Shown here piece after piece: positions 46,271 to 56,888 of a stretch of DNA of 64,000 nt. The stretch is from Pseudorasbora parva. Its lineage: Eukaryota > Chordata > Actinopteri > Cypriniformes > Gobionidae. The position numbers were made by a program, and so were the translations under genes. The notes under the pieces are model-generated. The model worked only from the letters and a program-made list of their open reading frames with translations, made no database searches and was not told the DNA's origin. How positions within the stretch are numbered: position 1 is the first letter of the stretch; each line of letters begins with the position of its first letter. The stretch is taken from contig NC_090176.1 of assembly GCF_024679245.1 (NCBI RefSeq), forward strand, positions 20,448,793 to 20,512,792, read 5' to 3'.

Positions 46271-48279
46271 ACTCGGCTCGGCCAGAACGGGGCTACCAAT
46301 AAGAGCTGAACCCCGTCCCGGCGGACTCTCTCCAGCACTCCTGGGAGCAACGCCAGAGGGGGAAAGGCGTACAGACGCAGCCTCGGCCACGTCTGTACCA
46401 TTGCGTCCAGCCCCAGTGGGGCTGGATGTGTGAGGGAAAAGAATGCTGGACAATGTGTCGTCTCTCGAGACGCAAACAGATCCACCTGGGCTCGCCCAAA
46501 GCGGATCCACAGCTCCTCCACCACCTCGGGGTGGAGCCTCCATTCCCCCGGCACCACTCCCTGCCTCGACAGGGAGTCTGCCGCTACATTCAGGACCCCC
46601 GGGATGTACATCGCCCTGAGCGAGAGTATCTTGCCTTGGGCCCATATCAGAATGTGATGCGTGAGCTTCCACAACCGACGCGATCTCAATCCCCCCTGGT
46701 GATTTATATACGAGACCACCGAAGTGTTGTCTGACCGAACTAACACATGGCGGCCCCGTAGGTCTGGGAGGAAGTGTTTGAGTGCTTGAAACACAGCCAT
46801 CAGCTCCAGCTGGTTTATGTGCCAGGAGAGCTGATGGCCCCTCCACAGACCTTGGGCCGAGCGGCCACTCATGACCGCTCCCCAGCCAGTTAGGGAGGCA
46901 TCCATCGTTAGCATTACGCGACGACAAGGAGCCCCCAGAACTGGACCTTGGGAAAGGAACCAAGGATCTTTCCACTTCACCAAGGCACGTAGGCAGCGCC
47001 GCGTGACCTTGATTAGGCGAAAAGGGTTTCCCCTCGGGGAGAACCCCTTGGTCCTGAGCCACCACTGCAAGGGTCTCATGTACAGCAGGCCAAAAGGTAT
47101 CACGTTGGACGCTGCTGCCATCAAACCCAACACTCTTTGAAAGTGTTTGACAGTGAGTGACTGGCCTAGCTTTATCTGGTTGACGGTATTCAGGATCGTT
47201 TTTACCCTGGGCGGAGATAGCCGAGCCGACATCGTTCTCGTGTCCCAAACTACCCCCAGAAAAGTAATGCTCTGCTGTGGCGCCAACATACTTTTCTTTT
47301 CGTTCAACCTTAGCCCCAACACCTTCATGTGGGCGAGAACAGCATCTCGATGCTGAACCGCCAGTTGTTTCGACTGTGCTAACACTAGCCAATCGTCGAT
47401 GTAATTTAGCACGCGGATGCCCTGGAGTCGCAGCGGAGCCAGAGCTGCATCCACGCACTTCATGAAAGTGCGGGGCGATAAAGCTAGACCGAATGGCAGC
47501 ACTCGATATTGGTACGCTTTTCCCCCAAAAGCGAACCTGAGGAACTGTCTGTGCTGCGGAAGGATGGAGATGTGGAAATACGCATCTTTTAAATCTATCG
47601 TGACACACCAGTCCTCGGACCTGATGTGACACACGATCTGTTTTATCGTGAGCATTTTGAATTTTAATCTTTTTACTGCTCTCTTTAGATGACGCAGATC
47701 TAAGATAGGCCTTAACCCCCCATCCTTCTTCGGAACTATGAAGTACCGGCTGTAAAACCCCGACTCTCTGCAGTGGGGAGGGACCCGTTCTATAGCCTCT
47801 TTTCGCAGAAGAGTCTGTACCTCTTGTTCCATTACCAGAGCCTGCTCGGGGCTTACTACCGTGGCAGTAACCCCGTTGAACACGGGCGGGTGTAACCCGA
47901 ATTGAATTCTGTACCCTTTTTCTATTGTACGCAGGACCCATTCTGAGACATTCGGCAGAAGTTTCCACGCTGCCAGAAAATCTCCTAAGGGAACCAGCCT
48001 CTCGAGGCTGGTCTCTGGATTTTCCTGTGTGGTCAGCCCGGTGTCCTGTAACGGATAACCGGCAGGTAGCAACCGAACTGACCACCCAGGGGCCCTCCCG
48101 AGAGGGCGCGAACATCCCCAAGCCGCTACGTTTCCGGGCGGACATGGAGATATGCGTTCGCTGGGGACTGCCGCGCCCTGAAGCACCAATGGTGGCAGGG
48201 TTGGCAGACCGGCCCCCCGATGGCACCGGGAAAGAGCGGGCGCCTCGGCGAGCCGCACTTTCCCGGAGGGGACTGCCAT
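46117..48279 (-). CDS. DIRS B reverse transcriptase-RNase H
   Basis: Copies the element RNA to DNA and removes the RNA. The protein is 720 residues. After a Pro-rich start (1-110), the RT domain runs from about 120 to 420: FYSRYFIVPKKDGG (175-188), the first catalytic aspartate in TIDLKDAYF (Asp229), LPFGLALSPR (261-270) and the active site NYIDDW (Asp295, Asp296). RNase H follows with Asp460 (MDAS), Glu492 (LELMAV), Asp517 (RSDNTS) and Asp568 (AADSLSR). A conserved tail (about 595-700; AQVDLFASR, YAFPPLALL, LLLVAPFWPSRVW) also occurs in element A and is of unknown role. No integrase, protease or adenine methyltransferase motif is visible. The start is the first in-frame Met, 22 bases after the gag stop and in a different frame, so reinitiation or frameshifting may be needed. 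Confidence 0.92.
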   Translation of the reverse strand: MAVPSGKVRLAEAPALSRCHRGAGLPTLPPLVLQGAAVPSERISPCPPGNVAAWGCSRPLGRAPGWSVRLLPAGYPLQDTGLTTQENPETSLERLVPLGDFLAAWKLLPNVSEWVLRTIEKGYRIQFGLHPPVFNGVTATVVSPEQALVMEQEVQTLLRKEAIERVPPHCRESGFYSRYFIVPKKDGGLRPILDLRHLKRAVKRLKFKMLTIKQIVCHIRSEDWCVTIDLKDAYFHISILPQHRQFLRFAFGGKAYQYRVLPFGLALSPRTFMKCVDAALAPLRLQGIRVLNYIDDWLVLAQSKQLAVQHRDAVLAHMKVLGLRLNEKKSMLAPQQSITFLGVVWDTRTMSARLSPPRVKTILNTVNQIKLGQSLTVKHFQRVLGLMAAASNVIPFGLLYMRPLQWWLRTKGFSPRGNPFRLIKVTRRCLRALVKWKDPWFLSQGPVLGAPCRRVMLTMDASLTGWGAVMSGRSAQGLWRGHQLSWHINQLELMAVFQALKHFLPDLRGRHVLVRSDNTSVVSYINHQGGLRSRRLWKLTHHILIWAQGKILSLRAMYIPGVLNVAADSLSRQGVVPGEWRLHPEVVEELWIRFGRAQVDLFASRETTHCPAFFSLTHPAPLGLDAMVQTWPRLRLYAFPPLALLPGVLERVRRDGVQLLLVAPFWPSRVWLSDIMSLLEGPPWEIPVRRDLLSQAGGSVLHPRPELWKLWAWPLRGPSS

Positions 48280-48301
48280 CGGAAGCCCTGCGCTCTTGGC
48301 G

Positions 48302-49786
48302 TCAGGACTTCTTAGCCGAGGCCTTCCTAGCGATAAGGACGGTCCTCAGATCCGTCCTACCGCGGGAAGGTGCCGGCTGAGCGTGTCGCCCGGACCCCCG
48401 TTCTCTCTGCGGGGGGGGCCGAGCGGCCACGCTCTGTTTCTGTTGCGCTCGATGCGCTGCGGAGGAGGACGTACTCGGCTGGGGCTGCCCCCGCCCGGCA
48501 GCCCCTGGGGGATATGATTTGCGGGGGAGAAATTTTGAGAACGCCGCCGCCTGCTTCCTGGCCTCCTGGTAACGGTCGACGACTGTTGTTACAGCGTCAC
48601 CAAAGAGGCCAGTAGGCGAGACGGGCGAATCCATCAGAAACTTCTTATCCCTTTCTTTTATATCTGATAGATTTAACCATAAATGTCTCTCCGTGGCCAC
48701 CAGGGCTGCCATAGAGCGGCCGATGGATCTGGCCGTCTCCCTGGTGGCACGAAGAGACAAATCTGCCGCCCGTCTAATTTCGGCGATCGTTTCTCTCCCC
48801 ACTTCCTCAGTTTCTTCATTTATATCCCCCAATAAATCTGCCTGATATGCTTGCAGGACGGCCACCGTATGTAAACAGGCGGCCGCCTGCCCGGCTGCCG
48901 AGTACGCCCTGCCCACCAGCGCTGATGTTGTTCTTACGGGCTTGGTGGGCAGCTGCGGGGCTTGCAGCGACGATGCTGACTCGGGGGAGAGATAGCTCGC
49001 GAGCGTCTCTTCCACCCGCGGCATCGCCGCATAACCATGAGCCTTCAACCCGTTTATATTTGAATATTCAGATGTTGACGGGTTGAAAACTCGGGCTGAC
49101 GCTGGTTTGGCCCAGGACCTCGACACCTCGGTGTGAAGGTCCGGGAAAAATGGCAAGCCCCGCTTAGGAGGTTGTGTATATGAGGGCAGAAATCTTTCAT
49201 CTAGCCTGCTTGTGTGCTTTTGTGACTCATAACGCTCGGCCGGCCAGTCTAAACTTAATCTGGCAACGGCGCGAGTGACAACCTCCATTAGCTCCTCCTG
49301 TGCGTGTGTGTGTAATGGTGGAAGTAGTTCGTCAGTTTCATTTACGCTTACAACATCCAGTTCCTCGGAACTGGAGTGCTGCAGCTGATCTTGTGCCTCA
49401 GCGCGAGCGGAAGAAACCGCAGAGCGTGCTTCCAACTCGCGAGCTGAGGCTTGAGATCCAGCGGGTAAGGGCAGAGATAGGGGATCACCCGTCTCTAACC
49501 CCACCACCAGATCTAACTGCGATCCCCAAGACGCGAGCCTTCGCTGTGCCTCGGCAGCAGCGGGACCCGAGCCCTGAGGACCGCGAGCCAAAGCACTCTC
49601 CTCGAAGAGTGCCCGGCGTGATCTTAATGTACGCATTGGGAGACTCTCGCAATGCTCGCAGCCAACCCCCTCGAGAGCTGACTGGGCATGCTCGAGCCCC
49701 AAACACATAACGCACAGGTCGTGTGTATCTCCACCCGTGATGTAACGAGGGCAGGGAGGAACACAACGCCTGAACTGACTAGACAT
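48302..49786 (-). CDS. DIRS B gag-like protein
   Basis: Probable structural, nucleic-acid-binding protein, 494 residues from the Met chosen at 49786. A Met 13 codons earlier (49825) is possible, but that extension is not similar in other copies. The N-terminus has a Cys/His cluster: CVPPC, DTHDLCVMCLG, HAQS, CEHCES (about 6-45), which could bind zinc. A charged, Ser-rich middle follows. A conserved C-terminal half contains VAVLQAYQADLLGDINEE, ATRETARSIGRSMAALVATE and LFGDAVTTVVD, then a basic, Pro/Arg-rich tail (RPPPQRERGSGRH). The same blocks are found in decayed form in copies A, C and D here, so they are under family-wide constraint. DIRS gag proteins are poorly characterised, and the role is inferred from gene order. 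Confidence 0.8.
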   Translation of the reverse strand: MSSQFRRCVPPCPRYITGGDTHDLCVMCLGLEHAQSALEGVGCEHCESLPMRTLRSRRALFEESALARGPQGSGPAAAEAQRRLASWGSQLDLVVGLETGDPLSLPLPAGSQASARELEARSAVSSARAEAQDQLQHSSSEELDVVSVNETDELLPPLHTHAQEELMEVVTRAVARLSLDWPAERYESQKHTSRLDERFLPSYTQPPKRGLPFFPDLHTEVSRSWAKPASARVFNPSTSEYSNINGLKAHGYAAMPRVEETLASYLSPESASSLQAPQLPTKPVRTTSALVGRAYSAAGQAAACLHTVAVLQAYQADLLGDINEETEEVGRETIAEIRRAADLSLRATRETARSIGRSMAALVATERHLWLNLSDIKERDKKFLMDSPVSPTGLFGDAVTTVVDRYQEARKQAAAFSKFLPRKSYPPGAAGRGQPQPSTSSSAAHRAQQKQSVAARPPPQRERGSGRHAQPAPSRGRTDLRTVLIARKASAKKS

Positions 49787-49862
49787 TCTCTTTTCTCTTT
49801 TGACACACACACAATAAATGGACATACAATATCACACAGAGCGCTTGTGAAGACACAGAAGC

Positions 49863-49997
49863 TGTTTGGTCCGGGCATGCTTTATAGCTTCCTGGTCGAT
49901 GACGTCACCCGCCCGTGACGTATCGTCCCGCTATTGGACTGATTACACAAGTGCTTCATGACGTGGCACGCAGAGGCGTCCCCTAGCGTTTCGACGC
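49863..49997 (-). repeat. Inverted terminal repeat of DIRS B, 5' side
   Basis: Reverse complement of 44763-44903 with no difference seen. The outermost 26 bp (49998-50023) is unique to this end and pairs with the internal complementary region. Confidence 0.92.
49881..49907 (-). promoter_or_regulatory. DIRS B promoter: TATA box and CRE-like palindrome
   Basis: On the minus strand TGACGTCA (49907-49900), the perfect cAMP-response-type palindrome, lies 13 bases upstream of TATAAA (49886-49881). Gag starts about 95 bases further on. The mirrored copy in the other repeat (TGACGTCA 44858-44865, TATAAA 44879-44884) faces inward on the plus strand. Function is inferred from motif and position only. 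Confidence 0.6.
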
Positions 49998-50023
49998 AGC
50001 TCGAAGTTCCCTCGAGATAGGGA

Positions 50024-51604
50024 AGCTTATTTTTATTTATTTTTTCAATGTTTTTTCTGCACTACATGGACTCAGCAATCATGTGAAGGTGATGTAGAGT
50101 TTGACAAAAAAAATTGTGTCTTGACAAAATCCAGAAAAACTAAATTGCTCAGTTGATTTCGATATTGGTGGTTTGGGGCTTCCGAATTGTCTTTATGCAG
50201 CCTGTTGAGCATTGACGTACTGGATTCAATACACTGTGAACACAAGGATTTTTTTTACAATGTTATTTCCAAACATTTTAAGTGTGAACCCCCCCACAGC
50301 GATTCTAAATTTCATCATTAATGTCAATCACAGTGCTGATTGCTCACACAATTCTACAACAAATACTAAGCCCTAACCTTAACCTATAAACCTTATATAA
50401 GAACACTTTGAGTATGTTTATATGCACGTTCTTAAGCCGATTGTGCCTAAAGGGGGGTCGCACACCAGACGCGAAGCTCAGTGCCACGTCTCAGGTATCT
50501 CACACCGCCACCAGACGCGCACATTATATACATACGAGCTCAATTTTGAAACGACTTCTGACAGAAGAGCTGCACGATGAGTGTATCTTGTAGCACAGGG
50601 TGAAATCAGTATGTACATTGATGATTTGAGGGGAATATAATATACATTTTATATAAAACCTTGAAATGGTGCTCTGTGGTGCGGCAGGATTTTAAACAAC
50701 TTCCTGAGTCGGCGCGGACAGGCAGCGAATGCCGCCACCGGTGTGTGTACACTCATTGAATGTGTTCGAATTTCAAAGGTGCGCCGCAACGCTGAGCTTC
50801 ATTTCGCGGTGCGAAGCTACGAGCAGTGCGTCCAGATCTTCCTCGCGTGCACGCAGTGTGCACAGCCACGACCACTGTCAGTGTCATTTTGACTCCCCAC
50901 CCTGCCTCCACGTTGCCCCCGAACTGCTCTATGAATACTTCGACCTCATCTAACATACCCAGTGGCATTAGACAAAGTCTCCACCACAATACTGTCGCCG
51001 CGATCGCAGAGAGGCACGCGGTCAGAAGACGCTTCATTGCGAGCGCGGTAAAAATCTCCCGCAGCTGCCTCGTTCCCAACACTAACACACCTGCTAACTT
51101 TGCGATGAACACTCCCTGGAAAACATTGTCCCACCAATGACATTGGGCAAAGGATTCACCGTTTGTGCTTAGTGTAACTTTACGGTTAGTTTCACTTTCA
51201 GAATCACCATCCTCTGATATTCCCCTTCAAAATCAGGGTCCGTGAAATGGTGGGTAAGCTTTATTGAAACCATTAGAAAATAATAATAGTAATAATAATC
51301 TAATGCAAATACTCACTGACATTGACAATGCTCTGATAAAACGGCTCACTCGTACACCAGCTCCGCTTTTGTTTGCACAAAAAAGTTTGAAGTTTGAAAA
51401 AAATTGTTTGCACATATTCAATACGCTCTTGCTCGAAGATTTTTTTATAGAATCATGATGTTGTTTTGAGTGGGGGGAGGAGTATGACATGTCTGCCATC
51501 TAGTGGAGGAGAGGTTGAAGGAAATTTGACACCTTATTTGAAAAAATCGGACGTTTTATTCAGTGCCGCATCTTGTCGAGTAAACTCGACCGTTATGCCT
51601 AGAG
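50024..51604. other. Non-coding stretch, GC-richer block at 50450-51140
   Basis: The block begins GGGGGGTCGCACACCAGACGCGAAG, similar to ends of GC-rich fish MITEs, and holds a 119-codon minus-strand frame (50753-51112) that I do not recognise. A matching right end was not found. Confidence 0.3.
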
Positions 51605-52640
51605 GGTTAAAGACATCGGGCAAGAGTGTTGCTTTGACACTTAAACTCACGGGAGGGCTCAATCTGCGATACTCTCCTTCTGATTACGCTGGTATGAGGC
51701 GCCAGACAGTTGGTGGCGAGGAATAAACCTCTGGGAAGAGGCTGATTGTTTTTTTGCCTCCTGAAACTCTTGATGACTAAGCTTACAGCATCATAGTACA
51801 GGCCAGGAGATGACAGCAGGGCATCAAGGATGAACGCTCTGTCCCTCTCCTTGATGCTCAAGAGGTTCAACCAGAGGTGCCTATCCGTAGCTACATTGAG
51901 TGGCCAATGGCGCAGGCCTTCTCTTTAGTGGCACGGAGAGACAAATCGGTGACCCGACCCAGTTCTTTAATAGATTCGAGCCCCACCCCTTTGTCTTCAT
52001 CTAGGTCACCTAGCAGGTTGACTTGGTAAACTTGCAAAATAGCCATAGTATGCAAACAAGCTCCCGTCTACTTTGCTGCCATCTACGCCTTACCTACCGA
52101 AAGCATAAGTAGTGCCACAGGGTTTGGTGGGCAGTTTTGGGGGTCTTTAGGGATGACACAGCGTCATCCCTAGAGATTTATGCTGTCAATGTCTCTTCAA
52201 CCCTGGGAATGGCAATCCCATAGCCATTCTCCTTAAGCCCCACAAAATTCTTCTAAAAACAATTCTTCCAGGGTCCACGCTTCTTCCAGGGTCTTGACAC
52301 CTCGAGATCTGGTAAGAAAGACAGGCCCTGACGTGGAGGCTGTGATTTTGACTAAAGAAAGCACTCATCCAATTTGCTTTTTCTAAGCACTTCATACTTC
52401 TTGGCCGGCCACTCAATGATAGGCTTTGTCACGGCTCGAGTTACAACCTCCACAAGCTCCTCATACTGTGAGTATATGGTTGGAGAGTCACCCGCATGAC
52501 CTTCTCAATGCTGAGAATGTCCAACTTCTCAGAGCTTGACAGTCTCAGCATTAAGCTCTCACTCTGGGCGGAAGAAGCCGCAGAGTGGGTTACTAGATCT
52601 CGTGTTTGAGCGCTAGAGCTAGCCAGCAGCATGGATGCAG
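51605..52640 (-). pseudogene. Decayed DIRS-type gag (copy C)
   Basis: Comparison with element B gag aligns three blocks in order on the minus strand. SSAQTRDLVTHSAASSAQSE with SSSEKLDILSIEK (52510-52625) parallels ARAEAQDQLQHSSSEELDVVSV. CHAD-like remnants of the KRGLPFFPDL region lie at 52300-52340. NLLSIKERDRAFILDALLSS with GLYYDAVSLVIK (51770-51868) parallels NLSDIKERDKKFLMD. Stops and shifts separate them. The N-terminal Cys cluster and everything downstream (RT, recombinase, repeats) are missing. It lies 1.6 kb from element B in the same orientation and is clearly older. Confidence 0.75.
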
Positions 52641-53924
52641 AGGCTTTTTAGGTTGGGTAGAATTTGCAATCTCTGACCCAGTTTGTTTGTTGGTTTCCAT
52701 GGCTGCAATATACACTGTGTTTTCTGGCAACTAGAAAACTGGGGTGTCGAAACACTATGGGGTAATTTAGCAGCAGGTGGGATCACACAGACCAAAACAA
52801 ACACAGACCTTCTGACCAGGAATGGACCATTTAAAGTACAAATCCTGGCTATAGCAATGTTTTTCAGAACATAGCATGTTTTCCTAATTCTCTGCAAATA
52901 TGGTATTTTTATGCTTTAATTTACTCAAACTATTTACATTCAGCACCTGTAAAGTCCTCCAAGTTCATGAAAGTAGCGCTTCTCTTGGGTTACTTAGATG
53001 AACAGTCTGGATGTTAATATGAACACAAAATATAATAATATTCAGTTCTTGTTGATAATGTAATGCAAATGCTGTTTCATTAACCTGAGGATCACCACGT
53101 GTCACTTTTACCACGTGTGTATACATAAATGTGTAAAATAATAACTCTTCCGCTTCATCTTTCTGCTAACTATTAATCTATCTTTATTCACTCCAGAGCT
53201 TGTGTATTTTGTATAACTTATTCAGTCTTAAGCATATTTCCATTACAAATTTACATGGAAAGGAAAAGTCCCCAAACACACATAAATATCAAACCAACAC
53301 AAATAGTCTGCTTCACCAATTAATAAATCATAAATCAAATGCACCAAAGGAACATTAAATAAACATGAAATGATCTTACATCATAGCCGGCACATACTAA
53401 TAAGAGATATGCTACGTCTCACTATGACTACTCTTATGAAAAAGAAGTGTATTCAGACTAAAAATAAGAAAGTATAATTTCAGTCTACTTTGTATGTACT
53501 TTTCAGAAATATACTTTATGTACTTCTCAGGGAAAAAAAGGGGAAAAAAAACAAAAACAAATGGATAACATCACTATTTCCACTATATACCATCACATTT
53601 AATGTAATTTTGCTGGATGGAGCTGATAAGAGCTTGCGCTTACTGTCGATTAAACTGGAAAAAACCAGCACACATTTCACTGAAGTCTTCAAACACATTG
53701 AGTGATGCGCTTGAAATACCACTGCAAATATTTACATTCGTGTTTCCTAATTTTGCATGCTCAACATTTAACAATTCAATTGCTTAAAATATAAATGATT
53801 ATTTCATAGATACTACTCTTAGATCCTGATTAATCACAAATCACAAGTCATCAATTGGAATTATTTGGATTTAAATCAAACAAAAGGTGTTTATATTTGT
53901 ATTTTCCAATACAAACTATGAACA
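52641..53924. other. Non-coding stretch
   Basis: No gene or clear element recognised. Confidence 0.35.
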
Positions 53925-54365
53925 GTTTTTCAATTTGAGCCTTGGCCCAGAGAAAATGCCTGCACTTCTGGATCATGTATAGATATGGTTTCCTTTGTGA
54001 CATATTGAGTTTTAGCCAGCAACAGTGAATTGTGTTGACTGACAATGTTTTCTGGAAGTATTCCTGAGCCCATGTTGTGATTTCCATTACAGTAGCATTG
54101 CTGCCTGTGATGCAGTGCCGTCTAAGGGCCAAAGATCACGGGCATCCAGTATGGTTTTCCAGCCTTGACCGTTATGCACAGAGATTGTTCCAGATTCTCT
54201 GACTCTTTGGATGAACATTATGCACTGTGGATGATGATGACTATTTCCTGTCGCAGCGTTGGGGAATTGATGATCCTCTGGCCATCTCGACTTCTGAGAG
54301 ACACTACCACTCTGAGAGGCTCTTTTTATACCCAATCATGTGTCCAATTGACCTAATAGTGTACA
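53925..54365 (-). mobile_element. Tc1-like remnant, same family as 1-1138
   Basis: The minus strand keeps KPYLYMIQKCRHFLWAKAQ, a Tc1 core-entry block, and upstream LDARDLWPL and TWAQEYFQ fragments from the DNA-binding part. The segment GACTTCTGAGAGACACTACC at 54288 matches 791-812. The catalytic end is missing past 53930. Confidence 0.7.
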
Positions 54366-54749
54366 TAAGCTATGTACCTGGGGGTAGGACACGTGGGGGT
54401 GGGACTGGACAAAAATTGTCCAGATACAGTTTTACAGGTCCATTTACAACCCTATAATTTGTCCCTAGGATGTAATGCTCTGTTTTTGCCTTATTTGGAA
54501 GAGTCATTAATATTAATGTTGAGCTCTGCTCTGCTCTGATTGGCTTATTTCACCAGCTCCAGCACACAGCAGTTCAGTTGTTCAGCGAAGCGCCTCGTGA
54601 GTCCTGACCGACTGAATGACACTAAGCACAAAATCTCAAATGGAGATTGCTAAAATGGAGCTTACTGGTTCATTGGTGTTTTCAGATCATCCACGCGCGA
54701 GAGAGAGAGAGCTTGCGTGCATATGGTTGCCAGATTGCACGTGTTTTCT
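54366..54749. other. Non-coding stretch
   Basis: Contains GAGAGAGAGAG at 54699-54709. No gene recognised. Confidence 0.35.
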
Positions 54750-55098
54750 TACTTAGTATTTTTGCCTTGTTTCTTGTCAAAATATCTAAAAATTCTTACA
54801 TTAAGAAACATTTTCTAGACACATAAAAATTAATGTCTTGAAAAAATAACTCAAAATTGAGAGCAAATTCAAATTTTAAATAATCTGCCAGTGGGATAAG
54901 CAAAATAATCTTGTTTTCTGTTTGAATAAAGATTATTTTGCAAAAAATCTCTTAATTTTGAGTTATTTTTTCCCAAAACAAGACAATTACTATTGCTTGT
55001 CTAGTAAATACTTCTTGTTTTAAGAATGTTTAGGTGTTTGGACTAGAAACAAGACAAAACTATTATTAAGTACGAAAAGTATTTTTTTGCAGTGTAGA
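54750..55098. mobile_element. AT-rich palindromic MITE
   Basis: TTTTCTTACTTAGTATTTTT at the left and AAAAGTATTTTTTTGCAGTG at the right, with inner arms CTTGTTTCTTGTCAAAA and GACTAGAAACAAGACAAAA, form an imperfect palindrome. Related to 22730-23060. Confidence 0.65.
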
Positions 55099-55896
55099 AA
55101 AGGAAACAAGGATGCACAAATAAGAATTGGGAAGCATCCTAGTAGTTTACTGAGAGTATACATCAAAGTATACTTTCATTAACAAAAATATTGTGCTAGT
55201 ATTTGACTAGTAAACTATCAGTGGAGAAACAAAGCTTTTCAAAGCTTCGAATCAATTGAACCAATTGCTTCACAAAATGATTCACCGTTTCGAAGCATTC
55301 AAAACACCACATGCTGGTGAGGTGACACTTACTGGCCAGAATAGTAAAATGCAACAAAAACTTCAAACATGCATAAAAACACCTTTTTATAAACCCATTA
55401 GAAACTGATATTCTTTACGCATGATTCACAGATTAACAGAAATTGCCCACAAGTAGTTAACCATTGAAATTTTTTAATATTTACTGAAATCACAGTTTGA
55501 TACACACTCTGAACCACTGATTCAAAACAAAAAAATACATAAGACAAAAGATTCAGCACGGCGGCTACACATTGTCATGCTGTAAATAAGACCCTCCATG
55601 TTGCTGTTCTTGTTGATGTTGATGTTTTTTTTTTTTAAATATACCTTTTGTACCAATGCAATGTTATTGCCACAGAAACCTAGATATTTAGGAAAATGAA
55701 AGAGCACTACGGGACACAAAAATCAGATTTGAAAAATTGCAATATACAGTGTGAACAGTCAATCAGATCAATCAGTCAAATCAAATTCTAGGATGCACAA
55801 TTAATCAGATTTGGACTGACAGTGTGAACGTAGCTGTGATTTTGCCATTGTGATTTTGATCATGTCACCCAACACCTACCTCCAAGCCAAACCAAA

Positions 55897-55975
<79 letters not shown>

Positions 55976-56886
55976 AACATAATTCACAGGCTATAACAGA
56001 CAGATACAACTACAGTCACAATTTATAAAAAAAAAAGTGTACATATTCCAAGTGTTCTGAGGCCAAACTTTTGATTTAAATGACCCAAAAAGTGATCACT
56101 GTCACCATCTACTATAATCTCAGATCCTGTGCACACATTTAATAACTGGCACCAGAAGTTACATAAGCTTTGGTTGTAAAATCGCATTGGCTTCCAGTGG
56201 CGCCTGCAGCCCTATGGCTGTGCACACTGAGCATATAGAGAGTGCTAGTTAAGCCATTTTTATTTCTTATGAGAGAATGAGAATAAAAGGTGCAAATTTG
56301 TGTATCTGTGTGAATGGGTGGGCAATGGGTGAAAATAAATATGATTGGCTAGTTTAGTTTTTTAATTGGTGATTTTTCCACACACAAATGATATATTACA
56401 GATAGTTAATGTTTAAAACCAGGCTAAAAATGAGTGAACGGTCACTAAAACAGCTGAACTTGATTGAAACATTTGCAAAAAGTCCTCAAACTACTAGTAG
56501 TAAGTATTGAAGCCTCTTAAATCTTTTAAGCTGATTGTTTAGCATCAAGAGTTTCGAAAACAGGGCATTCGTGTGGTATAGGTCAATATTAGAGAATAAA
56601 CCGGAGTGTGCAGCTATGTTCTTTTACTCATTAAGCACAAATAAAAGCCTACTGTACAACGCTAAATGTGTTTAGTTTTCTGATAATATAATTCACATAT
56701 TAAAGCGTGGCAATAATTCAAATGTAACAAGAAAAACAATAATTATAATAATACTTATTAAGCTATAATAATACCAACAGAGTTGTTTGAGGTAAGTAAA
56801 TAGTACTTTCATTATTTTATGCTTTTCATACTGTTCATATGACAGAATATATTATAATGTAACATAGGCTTATATATAAAAAACAG
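55099..56886. other. Non-coding stretch with AT microsatellite
   Basis: A pure AT array of about 36 units lies at 55899-55971. No gene recognised elsewhere. Confidence 0.45.
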
Positions 56887-56888
56887 TA

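Larger units (their letters stand above)
44717..50023 (-). mobile_element. DIRS-like tyrosine-recombinase retrotransposon B, apparently complete
   Basis: On the minus strand the order is: 5' inverted repeat (right side), gag, RT-RNase H, tyrosine recombinase, internal complementary region, 3' inverted repeat (left side). All three proteins are open, and the about 140-bp inverted repeats are identical by eye. The 3' border reads GAGACGTT and the 5' border cTTCCC (GTT with one change), against GTT at the join of the internal region (45020-45022). No target duplication is seen. The intact frames and identical repeats suggest a recent, possibly autonomous insertion. Confidence 0.93.

Noticed and set aside
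50753..51112. 119-codon minus-strand frame in a GC-rich block
   Set aside because: No family resemblance, no splice or start context; more likely part of a GC-rich MITE.
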